This document shows positions 27,071-37,177 of a stretch of DNA of 64,000 nucleotides, one piece after another. The DNA is from CAYFWF01 sp964346815. Its GTDB lineage: Bacteria; Acidobacteriota; Aminicenantia; Aminicenantales; Aminicenantaceae. The number at the start of each line of letters is the position of its first letter. The first letter of the stretch is position 1. The translations under genes and the position numbers were made by a program. The stretch spans positions 268,266 through 332,265 of the forward strand of contig CAYFWF010000057.1 in NCBI GenBank assembly GCA_964346815.1, in the 5' to 3' direction. The notes beneath the pieces were generated by a model that worked only from the letters and a program-made list of their open reading frames with translations, did no database searches and was not told where the DNA came from.

Positions 27071-29968
27071 TTAGAAGTTGAACCTGATGCCGAACCGGAA
27101 CACTCTGGGGTTGAGAATCCGTTGATCCTGCAGGAAGCTGTCCGCATCCATTCTAGCCTCTTGTTTCAGTGCATGTGCAGAGTTGGTGATGTTGAATCCA
27201 TCCGCAGCAACGGTTACGGATGCAGTGTCGGAGATCATAAAGACCTTCTCCACCCTAAGGTTCAATACCCAGAAGTTGGGAAGCCTTTCGTCGCCGAACT
27301 TTCCTCCGCCCCCTGGACTGCCGTAGATATCTTTATAACCGAGACCAGGTCTGTAAACCTGGACGTATGTCGGCAAGACATATCCTTGTCGGGCAGTGAA
27401 CACTCCGCTTACATTAATGCCGTAGGGAAGCTGGTACAGGCCTGAGAACTTGAACATCCAGGTGGAATTGACAAAAATGTCCTGGACTCCTGAACCGCCG
27501 CTTTCCGGAGCAACCACACCTCCGTCGTAGTACTCGTCGTTCATCGGGTCGATGGTGTCGCCCTCATAATGCCTTGTCCAGTCAGATAGAGTAAACGAGG
27601 CGTCGAGCATCCACTTGTTGGAAAGCCTTTTGGTCACAACAAACTGTGCTGCCATGTACCTGTCAAATCTGTTCGAATAGTTGGTCCTGTACTCATAAGG
27701 AAAGCGCTGGGTCCGGCCAAAATAGTCGTAACCTGTATACTCTGTTTCCGTGCCGGCGTAGTAGTAATTGTCCGGCGTTTCGAGAGTGCCATCCGAGAGC
27801 ATGCCGATATCCCATGTGCCATTCCTTCGTTCCTTGTAATATCCTTCTATCCTGGCGGCAAAGTCGGTGAAGAGTTCTTTCTCGTAGGAGGCGCTGAACT
27901 CATACAGCTTCGGAGAGTTGTAATCCGGGTCGAACATGTTATTGGCTGTCACCGATGTGGGATCATCGGGATTGACCGAGCTCGAGCTCCAGAGCCAGTA
28001 ATCAGGATCGGTGGGGTCTTTCAGTTCGCCAGTTCCCCAGTCATATCCCCAGAGCTCATCGCTGGTTACGCGCCCATCCTCGTTGGCATCCTGCCAGAGC
28101 AGGTCGATCTCGGTCCAGCCGATCGGGTTGATGAAAGCAGCGATCCCGTTTCCGGATTGAGATCCGTAGATGGCGGCCGAGAGCTTGATCACGTCTTTGC
28201 CTGTTCCAAAAAGGTCATAGCTCAGGCTGATTCTCGGGGACCAAACATTCCAGGACACTCCGGGATCGAATTCATCGAGCTGCAGGGCTGGCATATACTG
28301 TGACAACCAGGGTGAGGCAGGGATGTCGGCATTCTTGACCATGGATGCTTCCCTGTCATAACGGATACCGATGTTGAGGGCCAGTCTGCCGACCGAGAAG
28401 GTGTCCTGGATGTAGAAGGAGTAGCGGTTGAACCAGTAGTTGATCAGATAATCCCTCAAAAGCCAGGCTTCCCACCATTCTCCATTGGGCAAACTGGAAT
28501 CAGGGCCAAAGTAGGCGAGAGTTAGGTTCCCTTCGTAGTAATCGAATGTGGTGGTGGTTGAGACCACATAGTCGAATCCGAATTTCCATTCGTGGTCTCC
28601 GCCCAGAACGTCTTCCAGGAAAAGGTTGCCGGATGCACTGAGGTAGTGCTGGTCACGGTCCGTGCCGTAGTCATCCACGTTTCCATACATGAAGAAGGTT
28701 GGATAATATTGGCGCACCATGTAGTTTCCGGAACCATCTCCAGTTCTCACTCCTTGTACAGGCTGGAGGTTGAATCCGCCATTGGTGAAGATGTACTTGG
28801 CATCGATGTACAGGCTGCCGAACATCTGCTCGAACTGGCCCTTCCAGAAATAACCCGGGCCTGTCTGGTTCCAGAGGGTTTCAGGACCCTGGACGGTGTA
28901 GCCGTACCAAGCCCTGCCCCATTTGTTTTTGTTGTCGTACTGAACAAAAGCGTTCAGTCTTGTGGATGGAGTAATCTGGAAGTCGACCTTGCCGTAACCC
29001 GAAGCCAGCCAGGTTTTGTCCGACGTTCCGGCCAGGGTCAGGGCGTCGATGTCCTGGATGCCCCATGAGCCGTAAAACCATGCCTTGTCCTTGATGATCG
29101 GGCCGCCGAAGTTAGCGCCGTACAGATAGACTCTGTTAATCCCTGCGGCAGAGTACCCGATATCCTTGAGGCCATCGGGAACATTGTCGGCCTGCCAGGC
29201 ATTCCTTTCCACATCCAGGTAGAAGGTGCCTGAATAGACGTTTCCTCCGCGCTTGGTAATCAGGTTGAGCTGTACTCCGCCAGTTTGTGTCTTGATGTCG
29301 TTGTTTCCATAGTTGAGCTGCATTTCCTCATAGCTTGAAATGTTGAGATATGCAGGGGCCGCACCCAGAGCAGAGTTGTCCGTGATGTTGGCTCCATCGA
29401 GGTTCCAGGTGCTGTCACTGTCCGGCGATCCGTGGCCGTAGTAGGATGACTGCTGACCTGCCTCGTTCCCGCCGACATCCTCCCGGTCGATCAGCATCCC
29501 GGGAAGCATCTGCATGATGACCCAGGGATTTCGGGCCGTGGGCAGGCTCATGATCATCTCTTCGGTCACGTTCACGCCCACCTGGGTTCTCTTGGCATCG
29601 ATGACCGGTGTCTGACCCACCACGGTGATCTGCTCTTCGAGAGTGGTCATCTCCATGGTGAACTCGAGGATAACGTCTCTGCCGTATGAGACCACCAGCT
29701 CCTCCCGGATAACGGTCTTGAATCCAGGAAGCTCGAGCTTCAAAGCATAGTCGGATGCGACAGGAAGGCTGACGAACCGGAATCTTCCCCTCTCGGTTGT
29801 AATGGCTGTCATGGTGCCGACCTTGGCACCCGTAAGAGTGACGGTTACGCCAGGGAGAGGATTGCCTTCTGCATCTTTGACTGTGCCTCTAATGTCTCCG
29901 AATTCCTGTGCCGAGACGAAAACACCGACGAGCAGCAAAAGTGCAGCAATAGTAAAGACTTTTTTCAA
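27071..29968 (-). CDS. Oar-like TonB-dependent receptor with N-terminal carboxypeptidase-regulatory domain
   Basis: The start is placed at TTG 29968, with AAGGAGG 5 bases upstream, giving LKKVFTIAALLLLVGVFVSA as signal peptide; a frame back to 30016 is open but less likely. The 966-residue protein has a CarboxypepD_reg-like domain (GDIRGTVKDAEGNPLPGVTV), a TonB plug (PTARNPWVIMQMLPG) and a large barrel ending in FRFGIRFNF. It resembles the Oar family, which handles large substrates or protein export in myxobacteria and Bacteroidetes, and is usual for Acidobacteriota. It ends at a strong intrinsic terminator and has a leader of about 230 bases. Confidence 0.87.
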   Translation of the reverse strand: MKKVFTIAALLLLVGVFVSAQEFGDIRGTVKDAEGNPLPGVTVTLTGAKVGTMTAITTERGRFRFVSLPVASDYALKLELPGFKTVIREELVVSYGRDVILEFTMEMTTLEEQITVVGQTPVIDAKRTQVGVNVTEEMIMSLPTARNPWVIMQMLPGMLIDREDVGGNEAGQQSSYYGHGSPDSDSTWNLDGANITDNSALGAAPAYLNISSYEEMQLNYGNNDIKTQTGGVQLNLITKRGGNVYSGTFYLDVERNAWQADNVPDGLKDIGYSAAGINRVYLYGANFGGPIIKDKAWFYGSWGIQDIDALTLAGTSDKTWLASGYGKVDFQITPSTRLNAFVQYDNKNKWGRAWYGYTVQGPETLWNQTGPGYFWKGQFEQMFGSLYIDAKYIFTNGGFNLQPVQGVRTGDGSGNYMVRQYYPTFFMYGNVDDYGTDRDQHYLSASGNLFLEDVLGGDHEWKFGFDYVVSTTTTFDYYEGNLTLAYFGPDSSLPNGEWWEAWLLRDYLINYWFNRYSFYIQDTFSVGRLALNIGIRYDREASMVKNADIPASPWLSQYMPALQLDEFDPGVSWNVWSPRISLSYDLFGTGKDVIKLSAAIYGSQSGNGIAAFINPIGWTEIDLLWQDANEDGRVTSDELWGYDWGTGELKDPTDPDYWLWSSSSVNPDDPTSVTANNMFDPDYNSPKLYEFSASYEKELFTDFAARIEGYYKERRNGTWDIGMLSDGTLETPDNYYYAGTETEYTGYDYFGRTQRFPYEYRTNYSNRFDRYMAAQFVVTKRLSNKWMLDASFTLSDWTRHYEGDTIDPMNDEYYDGGVVAPESGGSGVQDIFVNSTWMFKFSGLYQLPYGINVSGVFTARQGYVLPTYVQVYRPGLGYKDIYGSPGGGGKFGDERLPNFWVLNLRVEKVFMISDTASVTVAADGFNITNSAHALKQEARMDADSFLQDQRILNPRVFRFGIRFNF

Positions 29969-30339
29969 GTTGTCCTCCTTTTTCCCTTTATAAAGGGTAA
30001 AATTCGTTTTTCCCAAGAGTGAAAAGCTTCACTCTAACCAAATATCCTTCAATCTTTTTCTGTATCCGGTTTGCACCTCCTTGATAGTCTGTTTTTTTTC
30101 ATCCTTTTATCCGTCGAATTTTTGAGCAAGTTTTGTGCCATCTTGGTAACTGTTCTTTGAGGCTCCCGGCGTATTTTCTCTTTTTGGATGATTTCTACTC
30201 TAAGTATCACAAAGATAAGAGGTTGTCAAGATATTAAATCAGACCTTGATCAAAAATTGTTTTTGTGACCTGAAAAAAAAAGTAAAAATTTGGATCATAA
30301 ATCCAATTATTTGGGTTTGATTCAAGTATTTGGATTTTT
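29969..30339 (-). promoter_or_regulatory. 371-base gap: long leader and possible promoter of the Oar-like gene
   Basis: No gene is visible. On the minus strand TTGACA (30229-30224) is a perfect -35; GATACT (30208-30203) at 15 bases or TACTTA (30206-30201) at 17 bases could be the -10, neither being ideal. A perfect 8-bp hairpin AGAGTGAA-AAGC-TTCACTCT lies at 30016-30035, about 50 bases before the start codon in the predicted leader. The rest is T-rich with no recognised riboswitch. Confidence 0.4.
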
Positions 30340-32697
30340 TTAACCGCCTTTCAAAACCCGAAGCAGAATCTCGAGGGCGACCTGTTTGGCCTGTTTCCCG
30401 CTCTCTTTGGTGGGCCCCACACAGGACGGGCATCCCTCCTCGCAGGGACAGGCACTGATGGTCTTGCGGCAGCGCTCCAGGAGCTCGGCCTCCAGGTCGA
30501 AAAGCGAAGGGCTCAGCCCGATACCTCCCGGGAAATTGTCATAGATAAAGATGTTGGGTTCAAAATCGGTTTCCGAAAATTGAGGTAGGTCCTTTTCCTC
30601 TTTGGTGGGAAAGGGAACCCCGCGGGGAGGGAGAGACTTTCCTGTGGAGTTGTCGCCGATCGACACACCGACGTCGTGGATAGCACACATCATGAAAAGC
30701 GGGGCCACGTGGTGCATGCAGTAGGCCAGGCCGAAAAGACCGTTGACCTTTTCCTCGGAAGAAAAGGAGAGGGCGTGGAACACTTCCGAGGGGATGGTCA
30801 GCCAGTAGGCTGTGGTGTGCATTTCGTTTTGGGGAAGGCTCAGGTCTCCGGAACCCACGTTCTCCATGGTGTGAAATTTGATCTTCTTGAATCCCACCAC
30901 CTGAGTGGCCACATGCACTTCCCCATGGGAAAGACTGCAGGTGTGGAGATTCTTTTGCTTGAAAATGTCCAGGATCTTGACCTTGGTGTAGTCGATCGCA
31001 TCGGTGTAGTAGTCCACATCCGTTCTTTTCACGTAGGCCCTTCTCTGATCGAAATCCAGATTGTCCACGAAATACTGTTCCCCTTCGCACATGTAGATGG
31101 CCTTGGGATGGAGAGCGGTCAGGGCTGAGGTGAAGTCGACTTCAGCTATGGCGCGGGATTTTTCGGTGGTATCGACCACCACGAAGTTATCGGAGCTGAT
31201 GCTCCGCAGGCTGACACCATCGGCCGGGTAGGCATCAGAGGTCCAAAACCATTTGTCCTTGGAGTGATGGACCAGCTTCTCCTCTTCCAGAAAGTCGAGG
31301 ATTTCTCCGATGTCCACCTGTCCGAATCGTTCGCCATCCAGAAAGGGAAGCTCGAAAGCGGCACACTCGACGTGGCTGATCAGGATAGAGAGGTTGTCCG
31401 GGTTGATAAGGGCATGCTCTGGATTTTTGGAGAAGAAGTAATCCGGGTAGTTCACGATGAACTGATCGATCGGAGAGCTGGTGGCCACCAGCACGGCGGC
31501 CGCTTTCCCGGTCTTCCGCCCCGCCCGTCCCGCTCTCTGCCAGGTGCTGGCAATGCTTCCCGGATACCCGGCAAGCACAGCCACATCCAGACTTCCGATA
31601 TCGATCCCCAGTTCGAGGGCGTTTGTCGAGACCACCCCCCTGATCGTTCCTTCTCTGAGGGCTTTCTCGATCTCCCTTCTTTTCAGGGGAAGATAACCGC
31701 CCCTGTATCCTCGGACGAGACCTTCCTTTCGAATCGTTTTTTCGACATCCGTCTTGAGATAGGTCAGAAGAACCTCGGTCACCAGGCGGCTTTGAGCGAA
31801 AACAATGGTTTGGAGGTCGTTCTGGAGAAAAATTCTTGCCACCCGGCGAGACTCGTTGACATAGGACCGGCGTATCCCCAGATGTCTGTTCACCACAGGA
31901 GGATTGAAAAAAATGAAATATTTTTCGCCGCGAGGAGCTCCGTTGTCATCGACCAGGGTGACTGGTTCCTCTGTCATCCTCTCTGCCATTTCCAGAGGAT
32001 TGGCAATGGTCGCCGTGCACAGGATAAACTGGGGAGCAGATCCGTAGAAACTAGCGATTCTTTTCAGGCGTCTCAAGATATTGGCCAGATGGCTCCCGAA
32101 TATACCGCGGTAGTTGTGAAGCTCGTCGATGACCACATATTTGAGGTTCTCGAACAGCTTGATCCATTTGGTGTGGTGGGGGAGGATGCCTGTATGGAGC
32201 ATATCGGGATTGGTGAGGATGATGTGGCCGCGGGCTCTTATGGCCTTTCGTGCATCTTGCGGGGTATCACCGTCATAGGTGAAGATTCTGATTTCATCGG
32301 GTAGCAGTTTTATGGTCGCGTCCAGTTCGGCCCTTTGGTCCTGGGAGAGGGCCTTGGTGGGGAAAAGATAGATCGCTCTGGAAGAAGGATTTTTGAGCAG
32401 GGAATCCAGAACAGGAAGGTTATAGCACAGAGTTTTTCCCGAGGCTGTGGGCGTGACCACCACGATATTTCTGCCTGCTTCGAGATGCTCGAAGGATTGG
32501 TACTGGTGGGTGTAGAGCCTCTCGAATCCTTTCTCTTTCAATGCCTCTACGAGAGCCGGATGGATTTCTTCAGGGTATTCACGGAATCGTCCCTCCCGGG
32601 CAGGAATGTGTTTTATGGCGGTGATGGAATCATTTTTCACCCCGATGTCTTTCAACACTTCCAAAGATTTATGTAAATTTTCTTCCCTGGACATCAT
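30340..32697 (-). CDS. mrfA: DEAD/DEAH-box helicase with C-terminal DUF1998 zinc domain (MrfA-like)
   Basis: The start is set at ATG 32697, preceded by GAGGAAAGG; a TTG 24 bases earlier is open. The 785-residue protein has Walker A in VVTPTASGKTLCYN, a DELH box in YVVIDELHNYRG, helicase motif VI around WQRAGRAGRKTGKAA, and a C-terminal four-cysteine cluster CPCEEGCPSC of the DUF1998/MrfA type. Bacillus MrfA removes mitomycin-type DNA lesions independently of UvrABC. Here it diverges from uvrA, which fits a DNA-repair role. Confidence 0.85.
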   Translation of the reverse strand: MMSREENLHKSLEVLKDIGVKNDSITAIKHIPAREGRFREYPEEIHPALVEALKEKGFERLYTHQYQSFEHLEAGRNIVVVTPTASGKTLCYNLPVLDSLLKNPSSRAIYLFPTKALSQDQRAELDATIKLLPDEIRIFTYDGDTPQDARKAIRARGHIILTNPDMLHTGILPHHTKWIKLFENLKYVVIDELHNYRGIFGSHLANILRRLKRIASFYGSAPQFILCTATIANPLEMAERMTEEPVTLVDDNGAPRGEKYFIFFNPPVVNRHLGIRRSYVNESRRVARIFLQNDLQTIVFAQSRLVTEVLLTYLKTDVEKTIRKEGLVRGYRGGYLPLKRREIEKALREGTIRGVVSTNALELGIDIGSLDVAVLAGYPGSIASTWQRAGRAGRKTGKAAAVLVATSSPIDQFIVNYPDYFFSKNPEHALINPDNLSILISHVECAAFELPFLDGERFGQVDIGEILDFLEEEKLVHHSKDKWFWTSDAYPADGVSLRSISSDNFVVVDTTEKSRAIAEVDFTSALTALHPKAIYMCEGEQYFVDNLDFDQRRAYVKRTDVDYYTDAIDYTKVKILDIFKQKNLHTCSLSHGEVHVATQVVGFKKIKFHTMENVGSGDLSLPQNEMHTTAYWLTIPSEVFHALSFSSEEKVNGLFGLAYCMHHVAPLFMMCAIHDVGVSIGDNSTGKSLPPRGVPFPTKEEKDLPQFSETDFEPNIFIYDNFPGGIGLSPSLFDLEAELLERCRKTISACPCEEGCPSCVGPTKESGKQAKQVALEILLRVLKGG

Positions 32698-32750
32698 CCT
32701 TTCCTCAACGTTTTTGGTCAATGCCTATATTAGCCTTTTGTTCCGGACGG

Positions 32751-32831
32751 GTCAATCAAACAAATCATTCCCCGATGCTCACTTCTTCGATTCCAGATTC
32801 GGGGAGGCTGGCCGAAGCTGTCAATCAAACA
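32751..32831. repeat. Direct repeat GTCAATCAAACA in the mrfA-uvrA divergent region
   Basis: GTCAATCAAACA occurs at 32751-32762 and 32820-32831, 69 bases apart, in the 257-base gap between the two divergent repair genes. Between them CCCCGA (32770 region) and TCGGGG (32798 region) form an inverted repeat. No gene lies in the gap. A shared operator is a possibility, but no known LexA box is recognised. Confidence 0.5.
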
Positions 32832-32954
32832 GACAATGGGGCATATTTCAGTGTCATATTGAGATGGCCACGCTTCGCTCGCCATGACATTTATGATCGT
32901 CAATTCTGGAAGGTGGTGTCTTCTTGTTAAAGATGGAGCAAAGGTTTAAAATGA

Positions 32955-35462
32955 ATGGTTATGCTCAAAGAGATTCATGTCAAAAAGGCCTCGCAGCACA
33001 ACCTCAAGCATATCGATGTCAAGCTGCCCCGAAATAAACTGATCGTGGTCACCGGACCGAGTGGGTCCGGCAAATCTTCTCTCGCCTTCGACACTCTTTT
33101 CGCAGAGGGACAGAGGCGCTATATCGAATGCCTCTCTGCTTACGCACGGCAGTATATCGAACAGATGGAAAAGCCGGAGGTGGAATCCATCGAGGGTCTT
33201 TCTCCCTCTATCTCCATCGACCAGAGAACCATTTCATCCAATCCCCGTTCCACCGTGGGAACGGTCACAGAGATCTACGATTACCTCAGACTCCTGTATG
33301 CCCGGGTGGGAATCCCTCATTGTCCGCAGTGCGGCCGGAAGGTATCTTCTCAGACACCTCGGAAGATTGTAAGCAGAATTCTGGATTCTTCATCAGGAGA
33401 GAAGGTGAAGATTCTCTCCCCTGTGGTTAAAGGACGAAAAGGGGAATACCTCCGTCTTTTTGAGAGACTGTTCAGAAAGGGTTTTGTTCGGGCACGGATA
33501 GACGGAGAAATCAGAGAGCTGGATGAGAGAATCGAACTGGAGAGAATGAAGAAGCACACCATAGAGATCCTGATAGACGAAATCGACATTTCCGATGCCG
33601 CCCGGTCGAGACTGGTCGAGGCAGTAGATAAAGCACTGGAGATGTCAGACGGCGATCTCCTCACTTTAGGACCGGACGGAGCTGAGGCCTATTATTCCCT
33701 GAGCCTCTTGTGTCCTTACTGCGAGATCAACCTGCCGGAGCTGGAACCCCGCTTTTTTTCCTTCAACAGCCCCTACGGCGCGTGTCCCCGGTGTCATGGA
33801 CTGGGTTATCGGACGGTCCTGGATGAGTGGGGGGAAGTTGTGTTGACCGATGAGCTGTGTCCTTCCTGCGGGGGAAGCAGACTCCGCCGAGAGAGCTTGG
33901 CCGTGAAGATCGATATGAGAAACATTCATCAGCTGACCGATCTATCGATCAACCGGCTGGTGCAGGCGCTCTCTGGATTTCAATTCGATCCGATCCAGGA
34001 GAAGATCGCGGCTCCCATCCGAAAGGAAATCCTTTCCCGGCTTACGGTCATGGAGGATCTGGGAATGGATTATCTTCAACTCAGCCGGACGACGGCATCC
34101 CTTTCGGGAGGGGAAGCCCGCCGGGTGCGGCTGGCAGCCCAGGTTGGTGCCAAGCTGAGGGGTGTTCTGTACGTTCTGGATGAGCCGACCATCGGCCTTC
34201 ACCAGAGGGACAACTCGAGGCTGATATCGCTGTTGAGAGGCATCCGGGACAAGGGGAATTCCATCATCGTGGTGGAACACGATGAGCAGACGATACGCTC
34301 TGCCGATCATATATTGGATTTGGGACCCGGGGCCGGTGAACATGGAGGATATAAGGTCGCCCAAGGGAATCTTGCCAAGGTCCTCTGCGCTCGAGACTCT
34401 TTGACTTCCCAGTATCTGCGGCTTGAAAAATCGATCGCGCTGCCAACACAAAGAAGGAAACCGAAAGGGTGGCTCGTGATCAAAAGAGCGGCCGAGCACA
34501 ATCTAAAGAACATCGATGTTCCTATTCCCTTATCTGTTCTCACAGTGATCGCCGGAGTTTCCGGCTCCGGGAAAAGCACCCTGGTCTACGATATTCTCTT
34601 CAAGAGTCTTCTCAATGTCTTTTACAAGGCTAAGCAGAAACCGGGGAAACACGAGGTCATTCAGGGAATAGAAAAGATCAACAAAGTCGTCTCTGTGAAC
34701 CAAAAGCCCATAGGCCGCACTCCTCGCTCCAACCCTGCCACCTACACTGGACTGTTCACGGCGCTTCGGCAGGTTTTCGCTTTGACCCAGGAGGCACGGA
34801 TACGGGGGTATGCGCCGGGCCGCTTCAGCTTTAACCTGAAAGGAGGCCGGTGCGAAGAATGCGGAGGAGCCGGAGCCAAAAAGATTGAGATGCATTTCCT
34901 CCCCGACGTCTATGTCACCTGTGACCGCTGTGGAGGTAAACGTTACAACACCGAGACTCTTGCTGTCAGATACCGGGGGAAAAATATTGCCGAATATCTG
35001 GCCATGACCGTCGCTGAGGCTTATGAGTACTTGAAGGCACACCCGGTCTTGAAAAGGAAGCTGGGGGTGTTGAAACGGGTGGGTTTGGGCTATCTTCGTT
35101 TGGGTCAGCCTGCGCCCACGCTTTCCGGAGGAGAAGCCCAACGGATCAAACTCACCAAGGAATTGAGCCGGAAGAACACCGGAAAAACTCTCTACCTGCT
35201 TGATGAACCGACCACAGGGCTCCATTTTGATGATGTCAGAAAGCTCCTCGATGTTTTGGGAGAGCTCGTCGAGCTGGGCAATTCCGTTGTGATCATCGAG
35301 CACAACCTGGATGTCATCAAGGTGGCAGACCATATTATCGACTTAGGACCTGAAGGAGGAGAAAGAGGCGGTCGTATCGTTGCACAGGGCGCTCCCGAGG
35401 AGATCATCCAGATGAAAGAATCTCATACGGGACGTTTTTTACGAAGAATGATTGAGGTATAA
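32955..35462 (+). CDS. uvrA: Excinuclease ABC subunit A
   Basis: 835 residues with two ABC units: Walker A GPSGSGKSS near 35 and GVSGSGKST near 535, signatures LSGGEARRVRLA and LSGGEAQRIKL, Walker B LYVLDEPTIGLH and LYLLDEPTTGLH. Zinc pairs are CPQC, CPRC...CPSC and CEEC...CDRC. It is about 100 residues shorter than E. coli UvrA, apparently in the first insertion (UvrB-binding/signature domain I) region, but conserved motifs are intact. It detects bulky lesions with UvrB. ATG 32961 (MLKEIHVKKA) is an equally good start. Confidence 0.95.
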   Translation: MVMLKEIHVKKASQHNLKHIDVKLPRNKLIVVTGPSGSGKSSLAFDTLFAEGQRRYIECLSAYARQYIEQMEKPEVESIEGLSPSISIDQRTISSNPRSTVGTVTEIYDYLRLLYARVGIPHCPQCGRKVSSQTPRKIVSRILDSSSGEKVKILSPVVKGRKGEYLRLFERLFRKGFVRARIDGEIRELDERIELERMKKHTIEILIDEIDISDAARSRLVEAVDKALEMSDGDLLTLGPDGAEAYYSLSLLCPYCEINLPELEPRFFSFNSPYGACPRCHGLGYRTVLDEWGEVVLTDELCPSCGGSRLRRESLAVKIDMRNIHQLTDLSINRLVQALSGFQFDPIQEKIAAPIRKEILSRLTVMEDLGMDYLQLSRTTASLSGGEARRVRLAAQVGAKLRGVLYVLDEPTIGLHQRDNSRLISLLRGIRDKGNSIIVVEHDEQTIRSADHILDLGPGAGEHGGYKVAQGNLAKVLCARDSLTSQYLRLEKSIALPTQRRKPKGWLVIKRAAEHNLKNIDVPIPLSVLTVIAGVSGSGKSTLVYDILFKSLLNVFYKAKQKPGKHEVIQGIEKINKVVSVNQKPIGRTPRSNPATYTGLFTALRQVFALTQEARIRGYAPGRFSFNLKGGRCEECGGAGAKKIEMHFLPDVYVTCDRCGGKRYNTETLAVRYRGKNIAEYLAMTVAEAYEYLKAHPVLKRKLGVLKRVGLGYLRLGQPAPTLSGGEAQRIKLTKELSRKNTGKTLYLLDEPTTGLHFDDVRKLLDVLGELVELGNSVVIIEHNLDVIKVADHIIDLGPEGGERGGRIVAQGAPEEIIQMKESHTGRFLRRMIEV

Positions 35463-35507
35463 TGAAAGTGAAAATCACGTGATGCAGAGAGGTGTGTTTA
35501 AAGGATA

Positions 35508-36497
35508 ATGGCTTTCGAAGATATTATCGGAAACCGCGGAGTGAAGAGAATTCTCGGCAAAGCTCTCGAGCAAAAGAAGCTTCCCAACTCCTTGTTGTTT
35601 GCCGGGCCGGAGGGAATCGGTAAAGAAGAGACAGCCCTGGTTGTCGCCAAAGCTCTGAACTGCTTGAAACAAACGGCGGATTCCTGTGAGGAATGCATCC
35701 ACTGCAGGGCCGTAAACAACGGGAGTTTTCCTGATGTCATGGTTTTATCCCCCACCAAGGAGGTGCTCAAAATCGACCAGATGAGATTGCTGAAAGACAC
35801 GGCATACTTGAAGCCTATGGCTGGCCGAAAGAGGGTTTTTATCGTCAAAGAAGCCGAGAAAATGAATGATGAAGCCTCAAATTCTCTCTTGAAGGTGCTG
35901 GAGGAACCCCCTGTGTTTTCCCAGATTATTCTTGTCACTTCCAATCCCTATAGAATCATTCAAACCATTAAGTCGAGGTGTCAGCTCTTCATGTTCACTC
36001 CTATAGCGAGAGATGAAATCGAGAGGGCGCTGGCGTCTAGAGGATACGGAGAGGACCAGGCTCGGATACTCTCTCTTCTTGTGAGCGGGAATTTGAAACA
36101 GGCCCTGGTCCTTGAATGGGAAGAGGTCCAGACACAAAGAGAACAGGCCTGGAATCTTCTTCTCGCTTTCTTGAGGAAGGAGAAGGCTTCTCCTCTAATG
36201 AGCCAGTTTTCCTCTTCGCGGACCATTAAAAAAGAGGAATTGGAATCTGTCTTCAAAATTCTCTCTTCCTTTTGTCGGGATGTCATCCTGATCAAGGAAG
36301 GGGCAAGTAGAGAGCTGTTGCTGAATCCTGATTTCGAAGAGGATCTTATAGAGATTGAGAGCTCGATGACTTCGGAACAAGCTCTGGAGATCCTTTCGAG
36401 AGTCGAGTTTGCAGCCAATGGATTGAAGAAAAATCTCAATGTGAATATTTTGCTCAGCGCGATGTTCTCAAATTTTTTGGAATGGAGTCATGTCTGA
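35508..36497 (+). CDS. holB: DNA polymerase III subunit delta'
   Basis: 329 residues of clamp-loader AAA+ type: P-loop GPEGIGKE at 33-40, a zinc module C52, C60, C63, C66, the sensor segment KMNDEASNSLLKVLEEPP, and the SRC motif in IKSRCQLFMF. Delta' is the stator of the clamp loader. It overlaps ricT by 8 bases, the holB-yaaT order known from Firmicutes. Confidence 0.9.
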   Translation: MAFEDIIGNRGVKRILGKALEQKKLPNSLLFAGPEGIGKEETALVVAKALNCLKQTADSCEECIHCRAVNNGSFPDVMVLSPTKEVLKIDQMRLLKDTAYLKPMAGRKRVFIVKEAEKMNDEASNSLLKVLEEPPVFSQIILVTSNPYRIIQTIKSRCQLFMFTPIARDEIERALASRGYGEDQARILSLLVSGNLKQALVLEWEEVQTQREQAWNLLLAFLRKEKASPLMSQFSSSRTIKKEELESVFKILSSFCRDVILIKEGASRELLLNPDFEEDLIEIESSMTSEQALEILSRVEFAANGLKKNLNVNILLSAMFSNFLEWSHV

Positions 36498-37170
36498 TAT
36501 AGTTTGTGTGTTAGCAGAACGCTCGGGGAAAGTTTATCGAATCAAGAGGGGTGATGTGGAGCTGAAAAGGGATGACCCTGTCATCATCGATTCCGAGTTG
36601 GATGGAGAGTTGGCAGTGGTCATCGATGTCTCCAGTAAAATTTGCACATCACCCAAAATGGCCAAGGATACCGTAAAGCTCATACGGAAAGCTACAGAAG
36701 ATGACCAGAAAAAATTCGCCTGGCTCGAGAAAAAAGAGCAGAGAGCCTTCAACTTCTGTCTCCAGAAGATCAAAGAGCGCAAGCTGCCCATGAAGCTTGT
36801 CAGAGTGCGGTATTTTTTCGACGAAAAGAAAGGCATCTTTTATTACACAGCCGACGGTCGAATCGATTTCAGGCTTTTGGTGAAGGATTTAGCCAAAGAG
36901 TTCAAAATGCGCATCGAGATGCGCCAGATCGGGGTAAGAGATGAGGCGAAAATGATCGGAGGCCTGGGCGTTTGCGGACGCCCCTTGTGCTGTTCCAGCT
37001 TCATGAAAAATTTCGAGCCAGTCACTATACAGAAAGCCAAAAAACAGCAGATCGTCATCAATCCGACCAAGATTTCAGGGCTTTGCGGCAGGCTGATGTG
37101 TTGTCTTGCCTTCGAGGAAGAGACCCGGGGTCGGATGTATACAGAAGAGGAAAAAGTCGAAGAAGATTAA
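36490..37170 (+). CDS. ricT: PSP1/RicT (YaaT) family protein
   Basis: 226 residues with the PSP1 domain and its cysteine-rich core, GVCGRPLCCSSFM and ISGLCGRLMCCLAFE. In Bacillus YaaT is part of the Fe-S-containing RicAFT complex that stimulates RNase Y-dependent mRNA processing; the cysteines here fit cluster binding. RicA and RicF are not seen in the window. It is the last gene of the holB operon and converges on the anti-sigma gene 8 bases away. Confidence 0.88.
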   Translation: MSDIVCVLAERSGKVYRIKRGDVELKRDDPVIIDSELDGELAVVIDVSSKICTSPKMAKDTVKLIRKATEDDQKKFAWLEKKEQRAFNFCLQKIKERKLPMKLVRVRYFFDEKKGIFYYTADGRIDFRLLVKDLAKEFKMRIEMRQIGVRDEAKMIGGLGVCGRPLCCSSFMKNFEPVTIQKAKKQQIVINPTKISGLCGRLMCCLAFEEETRGRMYTEEEKVEED

Positions 37171-37177
37171 GGGCTTG

